A DNA stretch of 64,000 nt from Ichthyocystis sparus (GCF_900078755.1 NZ_FKIH01000006.1); one strand, 5' to 3'. Numbered from the stretch's first letter, positions 7,970-17,493 are shown. Notes: a model not told the origin generated them from the sequence alone. Numbers and translations: made by a program.

Positions 7970-9316
7970 CTATATTATGTACTGCTGGAAGTCTTCTCCT
8001 TCCTTGAGGTCAGATAGATGCTCTGATACGTACTTGGAATCTATGTTTTTTTCTTTTTCTATACTCTCAGAACCGAGGAACGAAATATCCTCCAACATCT
8101 TTTCTACTACGGTGTACAAGCGGCGTGCGCCTATATTCTCTACAGATTCATTCATGTCATATGCTATTTCAGAAATTTTTCGTACACCATCCTCAGTAAA
8201 ATGCAGATCCACACCCTCTGTCTTAAGCAAGGCTACGTACTGTTTGGTAAGACAGTTGTTGGTCTGAGATAATATCTGCACAAAGTCATCAACCGTGAGC
8301 TTTTCTAACTCAACCTGCACAGGGAAACGACCCTGTAACTCCGGTATCATGTCGGAGGGTTTTGATAAGTGAAAAGCTCCACTGGCAATAAACAAAATAT
8401 GATCCGTCTTAATCATTCCATACTTTGTAGTCACAATGGTACCCTCAACCAATGGTAGAAGATCACGCTGCACACCCTGCCTCGATACATCAGCATTTTG
8501 TGTAGCGTTGCGGATAGTGATCTTATCAATCTCATCTATGAAAACTATGCCGTTATGCTCTACATTATAAAGAGCATCTTTCTTAACTTCCTCCTCGTTT
8601 ACAAGACGTCCAGCCTCTTCATCAGCCAACAACTTACGAGCCTCGCTAACCTTCATTTTTCTGCGTTTTTTCTGCTGACTCACAACAGACTGGAACATAC
8701 TTTGTATCTGGCCAGTCAACTCCTCCATTCCCGGAGGAGCGAATATCTCCATTGCCTGATTATTGCCAGACAGCTCAAGCTCAATATCCTCATTGTCCAG
8801 TTCGTTATTACGAAGCTTTTCTAGCCACTCCTTTTCAGAGAGCTCAGACTGCTTCTTTTGCTCCTCATCTTCAAAATCAGCTATGTCATAAGAAGCCCTG
8901 GCAGATGCTATTAGGATTGACAAAATCTTCTTTTCCGCAGCTTCTGTCGCTCTTATGTTATTCTTTATGATAGTACGCTCGCGTTCCTGCTTTATGGCAA
9001 CTTCCACTAGATCACGTATTATGGTCTCCACGTCACGACCAACGTAACCTACCTCAGTGAATTTTGTTGCCTCGACTTTGATGAACGGGGCCCCAGACAT
9101 TTTTGCCAAACGACGAGCTATCTCTGTTTTACCTACCCCAGTCGGCCCTATCATCAGGATGTTCTTGGGCGTGATTTCTTGACGAAGTGGGTCCGGTACC
9201 TGTTGCCTGCGCCAGCGCGACCTTAAAGCCACAGCAACAGCACGCTTGGCTTTTTGTTGACCAACAATATGCTTATCCAGCTCTTGAACAATTTCGCTTG
9301 GCTTCATTGAAGACAT
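7970..9316 (-). CDS. hslU: HslUV protease ATPase subunit HslU
   Basis: HslU (ClpY) is the AAA+ unfoldase that feeds proteins to the HslV peptidase. The 448 residues start with the typical MKPSEIVQELDKHIVGQ. Seen: Walker A GPTGVGKTE (about residues 57-65), the Glu/Asp-rich I domain in the middle, Walker B IVFIDEIDKI, the arginine finger segment ELQGRFPVQVEL and the C-terminal sensor 2 region NIGARRLYTVVEKMLEDISF. It lies 39 bases downstream of hslV and both are clearly one unit. Confidence 0.97.
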   Translation of the reverse strand: MSSMKPSEIVQELDKHIVGQQKAKRAVAVALRSRWRRQQVPDPLRQEITPKNILMIGPTGVGKTEIARRLAKMSGAPFIKVEATKFTEVGYVGRDVETIIRDLVEVAIKQERERTIIKNNIRATEAAEKKILSILIASARASYDIADFEDEEQKKQSELSEKEWLEKLRNNELDNEDIELELSGNNQAMEIFAPPGMEELTGQIQSMFQSVVSQQKKRRKMKVSEARKLLADEEAGRLVNEEEVKKDALYNVEHNGIVFIDEIDKITIRNATQNADVSRQGVQRDLLPLVEGTIVTTKYGMIKTDHILFIASGAFHLSKPSDMIPELQGRFPVQVELEKLTVDDFVQILSQTNNCLTKQYVALLKTEGVDLHFTEDGVRKISEIAYDMNESVENIGARRLYTVVEKMLEDISFLGSESIEKEKNIDSKYVSEHLSDLKEGEDFQQYII

Positions 9317-9355
9317 ACATACAGTCCTATTTTCAAGTAACAGTTACAATTTTTA

Positions 9356-9889
9356 CTAAAGTTTTTCTATGGTGTGGTGCTGGTTCGTGTATATACACAA
9401 ATCCCCAGCAATACCAAGAGAAATACTTACTATTTTCTCTACATCATATTCCGTGTGTTCTAATAGGGCACGAGCAGCAGAGTGGGCAAAATTACCGCCA
9501 CTGCCGATGGCTATTATGCCGTACTCCGGTTCTAGTACGTCCCCTGTTCCAGTTATGATGACAGAGTTCTCCTTGCTTGCTACAGCTAACATAGCTTCCA
9601 ATTTGCGCAATCCACCATCACTACGCCAATCTTTAGCCAATTGGACAGCAGATCGCATAAGATGACCCTGGTGTTTTTTCAGCATAGCTTCGAAGCGCTC
9701 AAATAGGGCAAAAGCATCGGCGGTTGCTCCAGCAAACCCCGCCAGGACACGACCATGATAAAGTCGACGAATCTTATTTGCAGATCCCTTAATCACACTG
9801 CTTCCTAAAGTAACCTGACCATCTCCGCCGATGCAAACACTATCCCCTCTACGAACAGAAACAATAGTCGTTCCATGAAATTGTTCCAT
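9356..9889 (-). CDS. hslV: HslUV protease peptidase subunit HslV
   Basis: HslV (ClpQ) is the threonine peptidase of the HslUV complex. With the ATG at 9889 (AAAGG upstream) the protein has 177 residues and starts MEQFHGTTIVSVRRG. By family knowledge the short MEQFHG propeptide is removed and the following Thr becomes the catalytic N-terminus. Seen: GGDGQVTLG, GFAGATADAFALFERFE and IAIGSGGNFAHSAARAL. A GTG at 9928 in frame would add 13 residues and overlap the purC stop, so I rejected it. Stop codon lies 39 bases before hslU. Confidence 0.96.
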   Translation of the reverse strand: MEQFHGTTIVSVRRGDSVCIGGDGQVTLGSSVIKGSANKIRRLYHGRVLAGFAGATADAFALFERFEAMLKKHQGHLMRSAVQLAKDWRSDGGLRKLEAMLAVASKENSVIITGTGDVLEPEYGIIAIGSGGNFAHSAARALLEHTEYDVEKIVSISLGIAGDLCIYTNQHHTIEKL

Positions 9890-9917
9890 AACAACCTTTA
9901 CGAATAAGTTTTTAAGG

Positions 9918-10817
9918 TTAAACGGCACGATATCCCAATATTAATCCATGTACCTCATCATAACGTCTGCGAAGCTCATCAATAACGTAACTGGGGACGT
10001 CCGGCAACTCCTGGCAATCCGGATGATACGACATTTTTCGCCAGTAGTCGCGAATATACTGCTTATCAAGGGAAAAAGGAGTATCACTGCCATTGATAAT
10101 GCTATCACGCCTCCAGTACCTTGATGAATCAGGTGTTAAAAGTTCATCCATTATGTAGAGAGTACCGTCTTTATCTAAGCCGAATTCCATTTTAGTATCT
10201 ACCAGTATAAGCTCTTTATCCAGGGCATAGTCATATGCCAGCTTGTATATGTCGATTGATATACTACGCATTTTTTCAGCTATGTCTTTTCCCACAAGAT
10301 TTGCTACATAGTCAAAAGAGCAGATTTGGTCATGACCACTATTTGAGGCCTTGATGAAAGGAGTCCAGATAGGCTCAAGTAGAGGTTTTGAAGGAACGAT
10401 ACCCGGAGGAAGAGAGATATCACTAACTTTTCCCGTCCTTTTGTAATCATTCCAGCCGCTTCCAGCTAAATGCCCCCTAACTACTGACTCTATCGGAATT
10501 GGCGTTAGACGCTTAACCACAACAGCACGTCTATGTATCGCCCTCCTATCCTCTTCCATAGAGACTATAGATTCGGGATCAACGGGAAGCAAATGGTGCG
10601 GAACAACATGACCTATCTTGCTAAACCAAAAGTTAGATATATCAGTTAGTATAATTCCTTTACCAGGAACTGGGTAACGAAAAACTCTATCAAAAGCAGA
10701 TAATCGATCACTAGTTACCATTAACAAGGAGTCACTATTTATTGCATATAGATCTCTGACTTTACCTCTGTTTACAATAGCAAGACCGGATAGGTGGGTT
10801 TCGTAAACATTATTCAC
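9918..10817 (-). CDS. purC: Phosphoribosylaminoimidazole-succinocarboxamide synthase
   Basis: PurC joins CAIR and aspartate to make SAICAR in purine synthesis. Start: GTG at 10817 with AAGGAAA about ten bases upstream, giving 299 residues and the expected beginning VYETHLSGLAIVNRGKVRDL. A frame extending to 10958 would run into fbaA and adds residues absent from the family. Seen: GRGKVRDL-type start (NRGKVRDLY), TSDRLSAFD, ESVVRGHLAGSGWNDY, DTKMEFGLD and DELLTPDSSRYW. It lies 31 bases after fbaA; this fbaA-purC order is common in betaproteobacteria. Confidence 0.94.
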   Translation of the reverse strand: MNNVYETHLSGLAIVNRGKVRDLYAINSDSLLMVTSDRLSAFDRVFRYPVPGKGIILTDISNFWFSKIGHVVPHHLLPVDPESIVSMEEDRRAIHRRAVVVKRLTPIPIESVVRGHLAGSGWNDYKRTGKVSDISLPPGIVPSKPLLEPIWTPFIKASNSGHDQICSFDYVANLVGKDIAEKMRSISIDIYKLAYDYALDKELILVDTKMEFGLDKDGTLYIMDELLTPDSSRYWRRDSIINGSDTPFSLDKQYIRDYWRKMSYHPDCQELPDVPSYVIDELRRRYDEVHGLILGYRAV

Positions 10818-10848
10818 TAAGAAGATTTTCCTTCGGTTCCAGTTGTTC

Positions 10849-11883
10849 TTACAAGTATCTAGAAGCCATTTCTTCAAAGGATGTTTCTCGTATTTTGCTA
10901 GCCATGCCAGCACATCCAAAACTTTCATAGCGGTTACAACATACTTTCTCAGCACCAACTATGGCTTCCTTTAAATAAACTCTAGGATCAAAATTTTCAG
11001 GATTTTTATAAAGAGACATTCTAATACCAGCAGTCATAGCTAACCTGATGTCCGTGTCGATGTTTATCTTACGAACACCATTTTTTATAGCTATAACAAT
11101 TTGTTCAACAGGTACACCATATGTTTCAGGTATTGTGCCGCCAAAGGAACGAATCTCATCCAAAAGTTCCTGAGGGACTGAAGAAGCACCGTGCATTACC
11201 AAGTGTGTGTTAGGAATACGTTTATGGATATCCTTTATACGTTCAATGTCCAAGATATCGTTGGTTGGTTTTCTAGTGAACTTGTACGCCCCATGAGATG
11301 TGCCAATAGCAATTGCTAATGCATCTATGCCAGTTTTGTCAACAAAGTCAGCTGCCTGATTAGGATCAGTTAGAAGATCCTCTCCTTTAATGATTCCTTC
11401 TGCTCCTATACCATCTTCACTGCCAGCAGTTCCCGTTTCAAGTGAGCCTAAACAACCAAGCTCTCCTTCTACTGTTATTCCAACAGCATGAGCGAATTCC
11501 ACAACCTTCCTAGTCACTTCCACGTTATATTCGTAGCTTGCTGGAGTTTTTCCATCCTCACGCAAAGATCCATCCATCATCACAGAGCTGAATCCCATAC
11601 GTATGGCTCCCATGCAAACTGCAGGTGTTTGTCCATGATCTTGATGAATAGCAACAGGTATTTTGTGGTAAGCCTGAATGGCAGATTCAAATAAGTACTT
11701 CAAAAAAATCTCTCCGGCATATTTTCTTGCGCCGGCAGATGCTTGTAGTATGACAGGGCTGTTGGTTTTAGCAGCAGCTCGCATAATTGCCTGTATTTGT
11801 TCTAAATTGTTCACGTTGAACGCCGGAATGCCATACTGGAACTCTGCTGCATGATCCAACAGCACCTTCATTGGCAATAACAT
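10849..11883 (-). CDS. fbaA: Class II fructose-bisphosphate aldolase (Calvin-cycle subtype)
   Basis: A zinc-dependent aldolase that splits or makes fructose 1,6-bisphosphate in glycolysis and gluconeogenesis. The 344 residues carry the zinc-site segments AIHQDHGQ and VMHGASSVP, the loop DGSLREDGKTPASYEYNV, the phosphate-binding GTSHGAYKF and the C-terminal YESFGCAGMASKI. The protein is of the betaproteobacterial Calvin-cycle subtype by sequence; no other Calvin genes are visible, and rpe and rpiA serve the pentose phosphate pathway. The start ATG has AGGAG upstream. Confidence 0.95.
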   Translation of the reverse strand: MLLPMKVLLDHAAEFQYGIPAFNVNNLEQIQAIMRAAAKTNSPVILQASAGARKYAGEIFLKYLFESAIQAYHKIPVAIHQDHGQTPAVCMGAIRMGFSSVMMDGSLREDGKTPASYEYNVEVTRKVVEFAHAVGITVEGELGCLGSLETGTAGSEDGIGAEGIIKGEDLLTDPNQAADFVDKTGIDALAIAIGTSHGAYKFTRKPTNDILDIERIKDIHKRIPNTHLVMHGASSVPQELLDEIRSFGGTIPETYGVPVEQIVIAIKNGVRKINIDTDIRLAMTAGIRMSLYKNPENFDPRVYLKEAIVGAEKVCCNRYESFGCAGMASKIRETSFEEMASRYL

Positions 11884-11924
11884 AGTAATAAACTCCTACT
11901 GAAAGAACGGGTACCTTGGCAATT

Positions 11925-12647
11925 CTAACTCATGTCGTCCAGTTCAATCTCGTCATCTGGCTCAATTATTTGTACATGACGAATATCACGACCTTCCACA
12001 ATGTAAATTATGTACTCGGCCATGTTTTTGGCATGATCGCCAATTCTCTCTATGGCCTTAGCTATTAACAGAATTTCCATCGCATTGGAAATATATCTGG
12101 TGTCTTCTAGCATGAAAGTTACAAGTTGCCTAATTATTCCACGAAACTCTCTATCTACACGCTTGTCTTCACGGGCGATGGTAAATACCATTTTTGTATC
12201 TAAAGATGCAAACGCATCCATAGAAAGGGCTATCATGCCTAGAGCAATCTCCGCTGATGGTCTTAGTCCAACTTTGGGTAATGGAAGCTGCTTTTCTTCT
12301 TGTCTGAGTATCACAAGCCGAGCTTTAAGAGCTATTTTTTTTGCTTCATCACCTATTCTCTCCAGGTCTGTAACCATCTTCGCCGCTGCCATTACGTACC
12401 TAAGGTCGTTTGCCTTAGGTTGCCGTCGGGCAATGATTTGGCTACATTCCTCGTCTATTTCTACGTGTATGTTATTGACTACGGAGTCGGTGTCTACTAC
12501 CTTGTTGAGCTTTTCCAAATCTGCATCTGCAAAGCCGGAAATTGCATCAGCTATTTGCTCTTGTACCAAGCGACCCATCTCTAGTATTCTCTGGCGTAAC
12601 TTAGTTAGTTCCGCATCGAATTGTTTATTGACGTGATGGCTATCCAT
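11925..12647 (-). CDS. phoU: Phosphate-signalling regulator PhoU
   Basis: PhoU is an all-helical protein that damps PhoR signalling and Pst phosphate transport. The 240 residues contain two repeats with the metal-binding motifs seen in the family: DLRYVMAAAKMVTDLERIGDEAK in repeat one (about residues 80-102) and LLIAKAIERIGDHAKNMAEY in repeat two. The start and the 26-base gap to rpiA suggest co-transcription. No pst or pho regulator genes are in the window, so its partners lie elsewhere. Confidence 0.95.
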   Translation of the reverse strand: MDSHHVNKQFDAELTKLRQRILEMGRLVQEQIADAISGFADADLEKLNKVVDTDSVVNNIHVEIDEECSQIIARRQPKANDLRYVMAAAKMVTDLERIGDEAKKIALKARLVILRQEEKQLPLPKVGLRPSAEIALGMIALSMDAFASLDTKMVFTIAREDKRVDREFRGIIRQLVTFMLEDTRYISNAMEILLIAKAIERIGDHAKNMAEYIIYIVEGRDIRHVQIIEPDDEIELDDMS

Positions 12648-12673
12648 GGATAGCAGGGCCCTCCTAGGTTAAT

Positions 12674-13342
12674 CTATGTGTGGATTATGGAAACACTATC
12701 AGGGTACGACAGTATAACTATGTGAGCCCTGTTTTTTGCAAATATACCGCAGCATACAACTCCCATTATCTGTGACAGCTTGGACTCCCATTCAGTTGCA
12801 CTGTCTATAGGTAAGTCAAAAACATCTATAAGATCATTGCCATAATCCGTCTTCTCGGTTTCCCTCCAACGAGGAGATCCACCCATTTTAACAATCTCGC
12901 GAGATACATAGGAACGCGCAATTGAAATTACCTCAAGTGTAACAGGAGACTGACCTCTTCCCAAAAATGATACTTTTTTTGAGTAATCCGCGATGCAAAT
13001 AAAAGTACGAGCCAATTGAGATACTATTTTTTCTCCAGTTAAGGCTCCACCACCACCTTTGAGCATGAATCCATTTTCCATGACTTCATCTGCACCATCA
13101 ATGTAGTAATCTAATTCTGATACACTGTTGGGGCTTGTGACAGGTAGATTGGCTATTTCCAGATTTTTTCTAGTTCTAACAGAGCTCGGGACAACCCCAG
13201 ACACTTCTAGCCCAGATTTGTTAAGTAATTCAATGAAGAAGTCGACCGTAGATCCCGTGCCTACGCCAATTGTGCAATTCTTTCCTATTATTTCTAGGAC
13301 TGCTGTTGCTGCCTGTTGTTTGAGGTAATCTTTATCGTTCAA
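12674..13342 (-). CDS. rpiA: Ribose-5-phosphate isomerase A
   Basis: RpiA interconverts ribose 5-phosphate and ribulose 5-phosphate. The 222 residues show the phosphate-binding GVGTGSTVDFFI, the catalytic-loop region DGADEVMENGFMLKGGGGALTGEK with the Asp and Lys residues expected, and a C-terminal YPDSV. The start is a TTG (13342) with GGAAC upstream; no ATG is available nearby, and the sequence N-terminal to the GVGTGST motif has the right length. It is followed by phoU. A TACAAT -10-like element lies at 13377-13382 on this strand. Confidence 0.95.
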   Translation of the reverse strand: MNDKDYLKQQAATAVLEIIGKNCTIGVGTGSTVDFFIELLNKSGLEVSGVVPSSVRTRKNLEIANLPVTSPNSVSELDYYIDGADEVMENGFMLKGGGGALTGEKIVSQLARTFICIADYSKKVSFLGRGQSPVTLEVISIARSYVSREIVKMGGSPRWRETEKTDYGNDLIDVFDLPIDSATEWESKLSQIMGVVCCGIFAKNRAHIVILSYPDSVSIIHT

Positions 13343-13553
13343 GAAATTTGTTCCAGGTCTTCAAATCACCCCCTGCATTGTAGCACGGTATTAAGTTGCT
13401 AAATGTGGACTTTTGGCCTTCATTAAAGGCGCGTTCTGTGTATTGCTACCTAAATATTGGTATATAGGTGTGTAGTTTGGATAGAGCAGTAACAATTTTG
13501 TGGTGACATTTGCCCGTATAGGATACCGTATCTAGTTTTTGGTCCATGCTGTT

Positions 13554-14441
13554 ATGAAAAGATTCCCATTTTCTCATGAAATACATAATCAAGTGTCTTT
13601 GGCATTAATGGAGGACTGGGGCTCAGAAGGGGATTTGACCTCGATATTAGTTTCTAGTAGTTCTGTTGTTTGCGTGGAGCTTATTGTTAATGAGCATGCT
13701 ACCTTGTGCGGGCAGCAATGGTTTGACACTTCTTTTTTTCAGGTTGATCCTTCAGTGAGGGTTAAGTGGTTCTTTAATGACGGCGATACCATACTTCCAG
13801 GGACAATAGTTGCTGAAGTTTGTGGCTGTGCTCGGTCAGTTTTTTCTACGGAGCGGGTTGCTTTGAATTTTTTACAGATGCTTAGTGGTGTGGCCACAAG
13901 AACATCTAAATTTGTGTCCCTTGTCAAACACACTAAATGCCAAATACTAGACTCTAGAAAGACTATACCAGGCCTTAGATTGGCGCAGAAGTACGCTGTT
14001 CGTTGTGGGGGAGGGGAAAACCATCGCTCGGGTTTGTACGATATGATACTAATTAAGGACAATCATATTAATGCAGTTGGCGGTGTTACGGAAGCATATA
14101 ATAGAATAAAAAAGGAGCATAGGTTTCATTCATCTGGTTTGTTTCCAGTAATGATTGAGGTTGATACTTTAGAACAATTAAGGGAAGCCTTGAGCTGCGG
14201 TATAGATATGATTATGTTAGATAATATGGAGCTTTCTTGTGTTCGTGAAGCAGTAAAAATTAACGATGGGAGAGCTGTTCTCGAGGTGTCTGGGGGCATT
14301 ACTGAAAATACGGTGTCTTCTTATGCTGAAACAGGTGTGGATCGTATATCTATAGGTGCTTTGACTAAGTCAATTGTTGCCGTTGATTTTTCTTTACAAG
14401 TTCGGGTTAGCCATGTCAATTCCTCTGCGACTACTAGATGA
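13554..14441 (+). CDS. nadC: Nicotinate-nucleotide pyrophosphorylase (carboxylating)
   Basis: NadC turns quinolinate and PRPP into nicotinate mononucleotide in NAD synthesis. ATG at 13554 gives 295 residues; a TTG at 13539 would add five. Seen: EDWGSEGDLTS, the RVALNFLQMLSGVAT helix, the quinolinate-binding LDSRKTIPGLRLAQKYAVRCGGGENHR segment across residues of about 130-155, LIKDNHI, and EVSGGITENTV with GVDRISIGALT. It overlaps nadA by 29 bases, so the two are translated together. nadB is not in the window. Confidence 0.95.
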   Translation: MKRFPFSHEIHNQVSLALMEDWGSEGDLTSILVSSSSVVCVELIVNEHATLCGQQWFDTSFFQVDPSVRVKWFFNDGDTILPGTIVAEVCGCARSVFSTERVALNFLQMLSGVATRTSKFVSLVKHTKCQILDSRKTIPGLRLAQKYAVRCGGGENHRSGLYDMILIKDNHINAVGGVTEAYNRIKKEHRFHSSGLFPVMIEVDTLEQLREALSCGIDMIMLDNMELSCVREAVKINDGRAVLEVSGGITENTVSSYAETGVDRISIGALTKSIVAVDFSLQVRVSHVNSSATTR

Positions 14442-15426
14442 TTACCCTGATAAGGTAGCCTTGAAGGAACATTGTCGCGATTTACTAAAAAAGAGCAATG
14501 CTGTGTTGGTTGTTCACTATTATGTTGATGGTGATTTACAGGATTTGGCCGAGGAAACTGGCGGTTGCGTTTCTGATTCTTTGGAGATGGCTCGTTTTGG
14601 GCGCGACCATCCTGCCGATACCTTAGTGGTTGCTGGGGTGCGTTTTATGGCAGAAACTGCCAAAATTTTATCGTATAACAAGAGGATTTTAACTCTCAGT
14701 AAGGAGGCGACCTGCAGCCTGGATGAGGGTTGCCCACCTGACGAGTTCAAGTTGTTTTGCGAGAAATACAGTGATCACACAATTGTCTGTTATACGAATA
14801 CTAGTGCTGCAGTAAAGTCTATGTGTGATTGGACTGTAACTTCCTCAATAGCTGAACTAGTTATTAAACATTTGCATTCCCAAAACAAGAAGATAGTTTT
14901 TGCTCCTGATTGGCACTTAGGACGTAATATATCCGAACGAACTGGTATTAATATGGTTATATGGAATGCTTCCTGTGTTGTACATGACGAATTTCAACTT
15001 TTAGAGCTGCAAAAGATGAAAAATGAGGAGCCAGACGTCAAGATATTGGTACATCCTGAATCTCCCACTGGTGTTGTGTCTTTAGCTGATTGCGTTGGAT
15101 CAACAACGCAGTTGTTGTCTTACGCTCGTGATACAAGTGCTAAGAAAATGATAGTTGCTACTGATGCTGGGTTGCTATATAAAATGAGAGCACAAAATCC
15201 TGAGAAGATTTTTATTCCTGCTCCTACTTCGCGAGAAAATCGTCCATGCACGGTCTGTGCACATTGTCCATGGATGGCTATGAATAGTCTTTCTTTATTG
15301 GCTAGTGCCTTGGAGAAGGGTCAGCCGGAGATTTTTTTGGATGAAGAAATTGCACGGAGGGCGATTTTACCCATAGAACGAATGCTGAGCTTTGGAGCCA
15401 GTGTAGGATTAGTTGCTAGTAGGTGA
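14413..15426 (+). CDS. nadA: Quinolinate synthase A
   Basis: NadA condenses iminoaspartate with dihydroxyacetone phosphate and needs a 4Fe-4S cluster. ATG at 14413 gives 337 residues. Seen: VVHYYVDGDLQDLAEETGG (the substrate-binding YYxxxxIQ-type segment, here with Val-Asp-Gly), DSLEMARF, GVRFMAETAK, the cysteine in ATCSLDEGCPP, PDWHLGRN, HPESPTGVV, and the C-terminal RPCTVCAHCPWMAMNSL with the remaining ligand. The short sequence before the first motif supports this start, not the longer frame from 14374. ErpA, encoded at 4532, may help mature it. Confidence 0.94.
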   Translation: MSIPLRLLDDYPDKVALKEHCRDLLKKSNAVLVVHYYVDGDLQDLAEETGGCVSDSLEMARFGRDHPADTLVVAGVRFMAETAKILSYNKRILTLSKEATCSLDEGCPPDEFKLFCEKYSDHTIVCYTNTSAAVKSMCDWTVTSSIAELVIKHLHSQNKKIVFAPDWHLGRNISERTGINMVIWNASCVVHDEFQLLELQKMKNEEPDVKILVHPESPTGVVSLADCVGSTTQLLSYARDTSAKKMIVATDAGLLYKMRAQNPEKIFIPAPTSRENRPCTVCAHCPWMAMNSLSLLASALEKGQPEIFLDEEIARRAILPIERMLSFGASVGLVASR

Positions 15427-15676
15427 TTTTTATACCACGTTTTGTTGGGTGGGGATAGAATAGAAATTTCTTTCATTATAACAAGATATCAATAATATTC
15501 TTAGTTACATTGTGTGCTGGGGTTGTGTTTTCCGGTTTGTTGAGTTACCACTGTCACCAGAGCTATATTGTTGCCCAAATTATTATTGTCGCCTAGATTT
15601 GTTGTAAAAGTAGGGTCTGATAGAGATGTTATCGCTAAAATAAGACCACAGACATGTGCAATGATATGTTTTGGGC

Positions 15677-17050
15677 CTAAGTTGTTTTTTCATTTATTGA
15701 GGCAACATCTATACAGTCCTCATGAGCACGGTTGATATGATTTTGATTCATACTTTTACGTGGTTCTATTCCCATGTTTTTCATTTTTTCTATATGAGAT
15801 ATCAAATTTCCTCTGCCCCTGTATAACCTGTTCATCATAGTTTCATGGCATTTAGATAGGGATTGAATTTTTTGTTCCATTTCATCTACAGATTCTATAA
15901 AGTTGACACATTTATCATACAGTTGTGCTCCATGTTGCGCAATTTCTAAGGCATTTTTATTTTGTTGTTCGTGTTTCCAAAGTAGGCTAACAGTTTTTAA
16001 AATAGGAATAAGAGTGGACGGACTGGCAAGAGCTATTCTTTTTTGGGATGCATTTTCTAAAAGCGATGGTTCTTTTGTAAGTGCTGCTATAAAAGCTGGC
16101 TCTATAGGTATGAGCAATATTACAAAACTTAATGTTTCCACTTCCTTAAGTTTGTCGTAATGTTTTTGCGACAGATTTTTTATGTGTTGCTTTATACACT
16201 GCACGTGTTGATTTATAAAATGAGAGCTATTATCCTCATCCTCAAGTGATTTTTGATAACTTATTAGCGATACCTTAGAGTCTATTACTATATGCTTGTT
16301 ATCGGGAAGGTATACTATAGTGTCTGGCCGTAGATACTCATTTTCTTCATTTTTTAGCGATACTTGAGTTTTATATTCGTATGACTTCCTAAGTCCTGAT
16401 GATGTAAGAATGTTTTCTAAAATCATTTCTCCCCAATTTCCCTGTACTTTATTATTTCCCTTCAGGGCTGTAGCTAGGTTTTGCGCATCCTTGCTTACAG
16501 ATATTGTTGCCTCAAATAGTCGATTAATTTCTTGCTGTAGTGCGTAGCGTTGCTTATTTTCCTTATGATATGCCTCACTAATGTACTGTTCGAGCGCAGT
16601 TATTTTTTGTTGCAAGGGATTTATATAGCCAACAATATTTTTCTCATTAGCAGATGATAGTTCTTGCCTCGACTCTTTCATAACAGATTGCGCTACCAAA
16701 GTCATGTGATCTTGTAAGTATTGTTTAGTAGAAGATAGTGCTAGTTTAGTTTCCTCTGATAGTTTTTTTTGGCAATCCAGCTCTGCAGTTAGCTGGGCAT
16801 TTTTTAATTGTAACTGCTGCTCGGTAGACGTGTGTTTTACAATTTGCTCTCTACAAAATGAAAGCTCTTTTTGAATGCTTTCAACTTTAGACTTCAGATT
16901 TGATATTTCTAAGCTCCTAGATTCATATCCTTCTTTGTAGAATTTTTTTTGTCCGAATAGCACAGTTATTGCTACCGAGATTGCGATACAGGAAAGAGAT
17001 AGGATGATAACAAGCATAAAATTTGTCCATAAAAGAGAGTTTATTCTCAT
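15677..17050 (-). CDS. rmuC: DNA recombination protein RmuC
   Basis: RmuC proteins limit rearrangements between inverted repeats and carry a nuclease-like core. The 457 residues have an N-terminal membrane helix (WTNFMLVIILSLSCIAISVA), a long coiled coil (about residues 35-190), the RmuC core with NNKVQGNWGEMILENILTSSGL, YLRPDTIVYLPDNKHIVIDSKV and LLIPIEPAFIAAL, and a C-terminal coiled region. The ATG at 17050 has AGGA nine bases upstream. Longer frames to 17068 or 17149 would enter rnpB. The start codon touches the -35 box of the divergent rnpB promoter. Confidence 0.93.
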   Translation of the reverse strand: MRINSLLWTNFMLVIILSLSCIAISVAITVLFGQKKFYKEGYESRSLEISNLKSKVESIQKELSFCREQIVKHTSTEQQLQLKNAQLTAELDCQKKLSEETKLALSSTKQYLQDHMTLVAQSVMKESRQELSSANEKNIVGYINPLQQKITALEQYISEAYHKENKQRYALQQEINRLFEATISVSKDAQNLATALKGNNKVQGNWGEMILENILTSSGLRKSYEYKTQVSLKNEENEYLRPDTIVYLPDNKHIVIDSKVSLISYQKSLEDEDNSSHFINQHVQCIKQHIKNLSQKHYDKLKEVETLSFVILLIPIEPAFIAALTKEPSLLENASQKRIALASPSTLIPILKTVSLLWKHEQQNKNALEIAQHGAQLYDKCVNFIESVDEMEQKIQSLSKCHETMMNRLYRGRGNLISHIEKMKNMGIEPRKSMNQNHINRAHEDCIDVASINEKTT

Positions 17051-17078
17051 TGGTATATATCCTATCATTTGGTACACT
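17050..17078 (+). promoter_or_regulatory. Promoter of rnpB
   Basis: TTGGTA (17050-17055), a 17-base spacer and TACACT (17073-17078) stand seven bases before the first paired base of RNase P RNA. The spacing is what is expected for a sigma-70 start at 17085. It overlaps the beginning of rmuC on the other strand. Confidence 0.65.
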
Positions 17079-17084
17079 CGCACT

Positions 17085-17445
17085 GGGAGAAGACAGTTGG
17101 GCAACCGCTCTTGGTGTTTTTTACTAAGGGAGGAAAGTCCGGGCTCCACAGAGTAAAGAGCCGGCTAATGGCCGGGCGTTGTGAAACGACGGAAAGTGCA
17201 ACAGAAAATAAACCGCCTCTTACCTTTTTTAGGTTAGGGGTAAGGGTGAAATGGTGGGGTAAGAGCTCACCGCCTTGGTGGTAACATTCAAGGGCAAGGC
17301 AAACCCCTCTTGGAGCAAGACCAAATAGACAGGCGCTGAGGTTACTCGCTGAGCTTGTGGGTAGGTTGCTTGAGGTGGTTAGCAATAACCATCCTAGATG
17401 TATGGTTGTCCTAGACAGAACCCGGCTTATAGATTGTCTTTTCCC
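17085..17445 (+). ncRNA. rnpB: RNase P RNA, bacterial type A
   Basis: The catalytic RNA that trims the 5' end of tRNA precursors. Diagnostic conserved pieces are seen in order: GAGGAAAGTCCGGGCTCC (near 17130), AGTGCAACAGAAAATAAACC, GGTAAGGGTGAAATGGTG, GGTAAGAGCTCACCGC, GAGCAAGACCAAATAG, GGTAGGTTGCTTGAGG, CCTAGATG and GACAGAACCCGGCTTAT. The terminal helix P1 is formed by GGGAGAAGACA at 17085-17095 with TGTCTTTTCCC at 17435-17445, which sets the ends within a few bases. It lies between rmuC and the CorB-like gene. Confidence 0.96.
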
Positions 17446-17484
17446 TGCTGTATTGGATAGGAATTATATATTCCTGCTGTAGTT

Positions 17485-17493
17485 TGCTATACT
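17485..17493 (+). promoter_or_regulatory. Extended -10 promoter before the CorB-like gene
   Basis: TTGCTATACT fits an extended -10 element (TG, one base, TATACT at 17488-17493). There is no good -35 box at the right distance, which is typical for extended -10 promoters. It lies 49 bases before the start codon at 17542. Confidence 0.4.

Noticed and set aside
12052..12636. Plus-strand frame of 194 codons opposite phoU
   Set aside because: phoU is certain; the frame is Ser-rich shadow translation.
15480..15640. Minus-strand stretch reading like a short secreted peptide with Asn/Gly repeats (LGDNNNLGNN)
   Set aside because: It has no usable start codon after the preceding stop, and only about 50 codons. 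The 250-base gap 15427-15676 otherwise shows nothing I can support.
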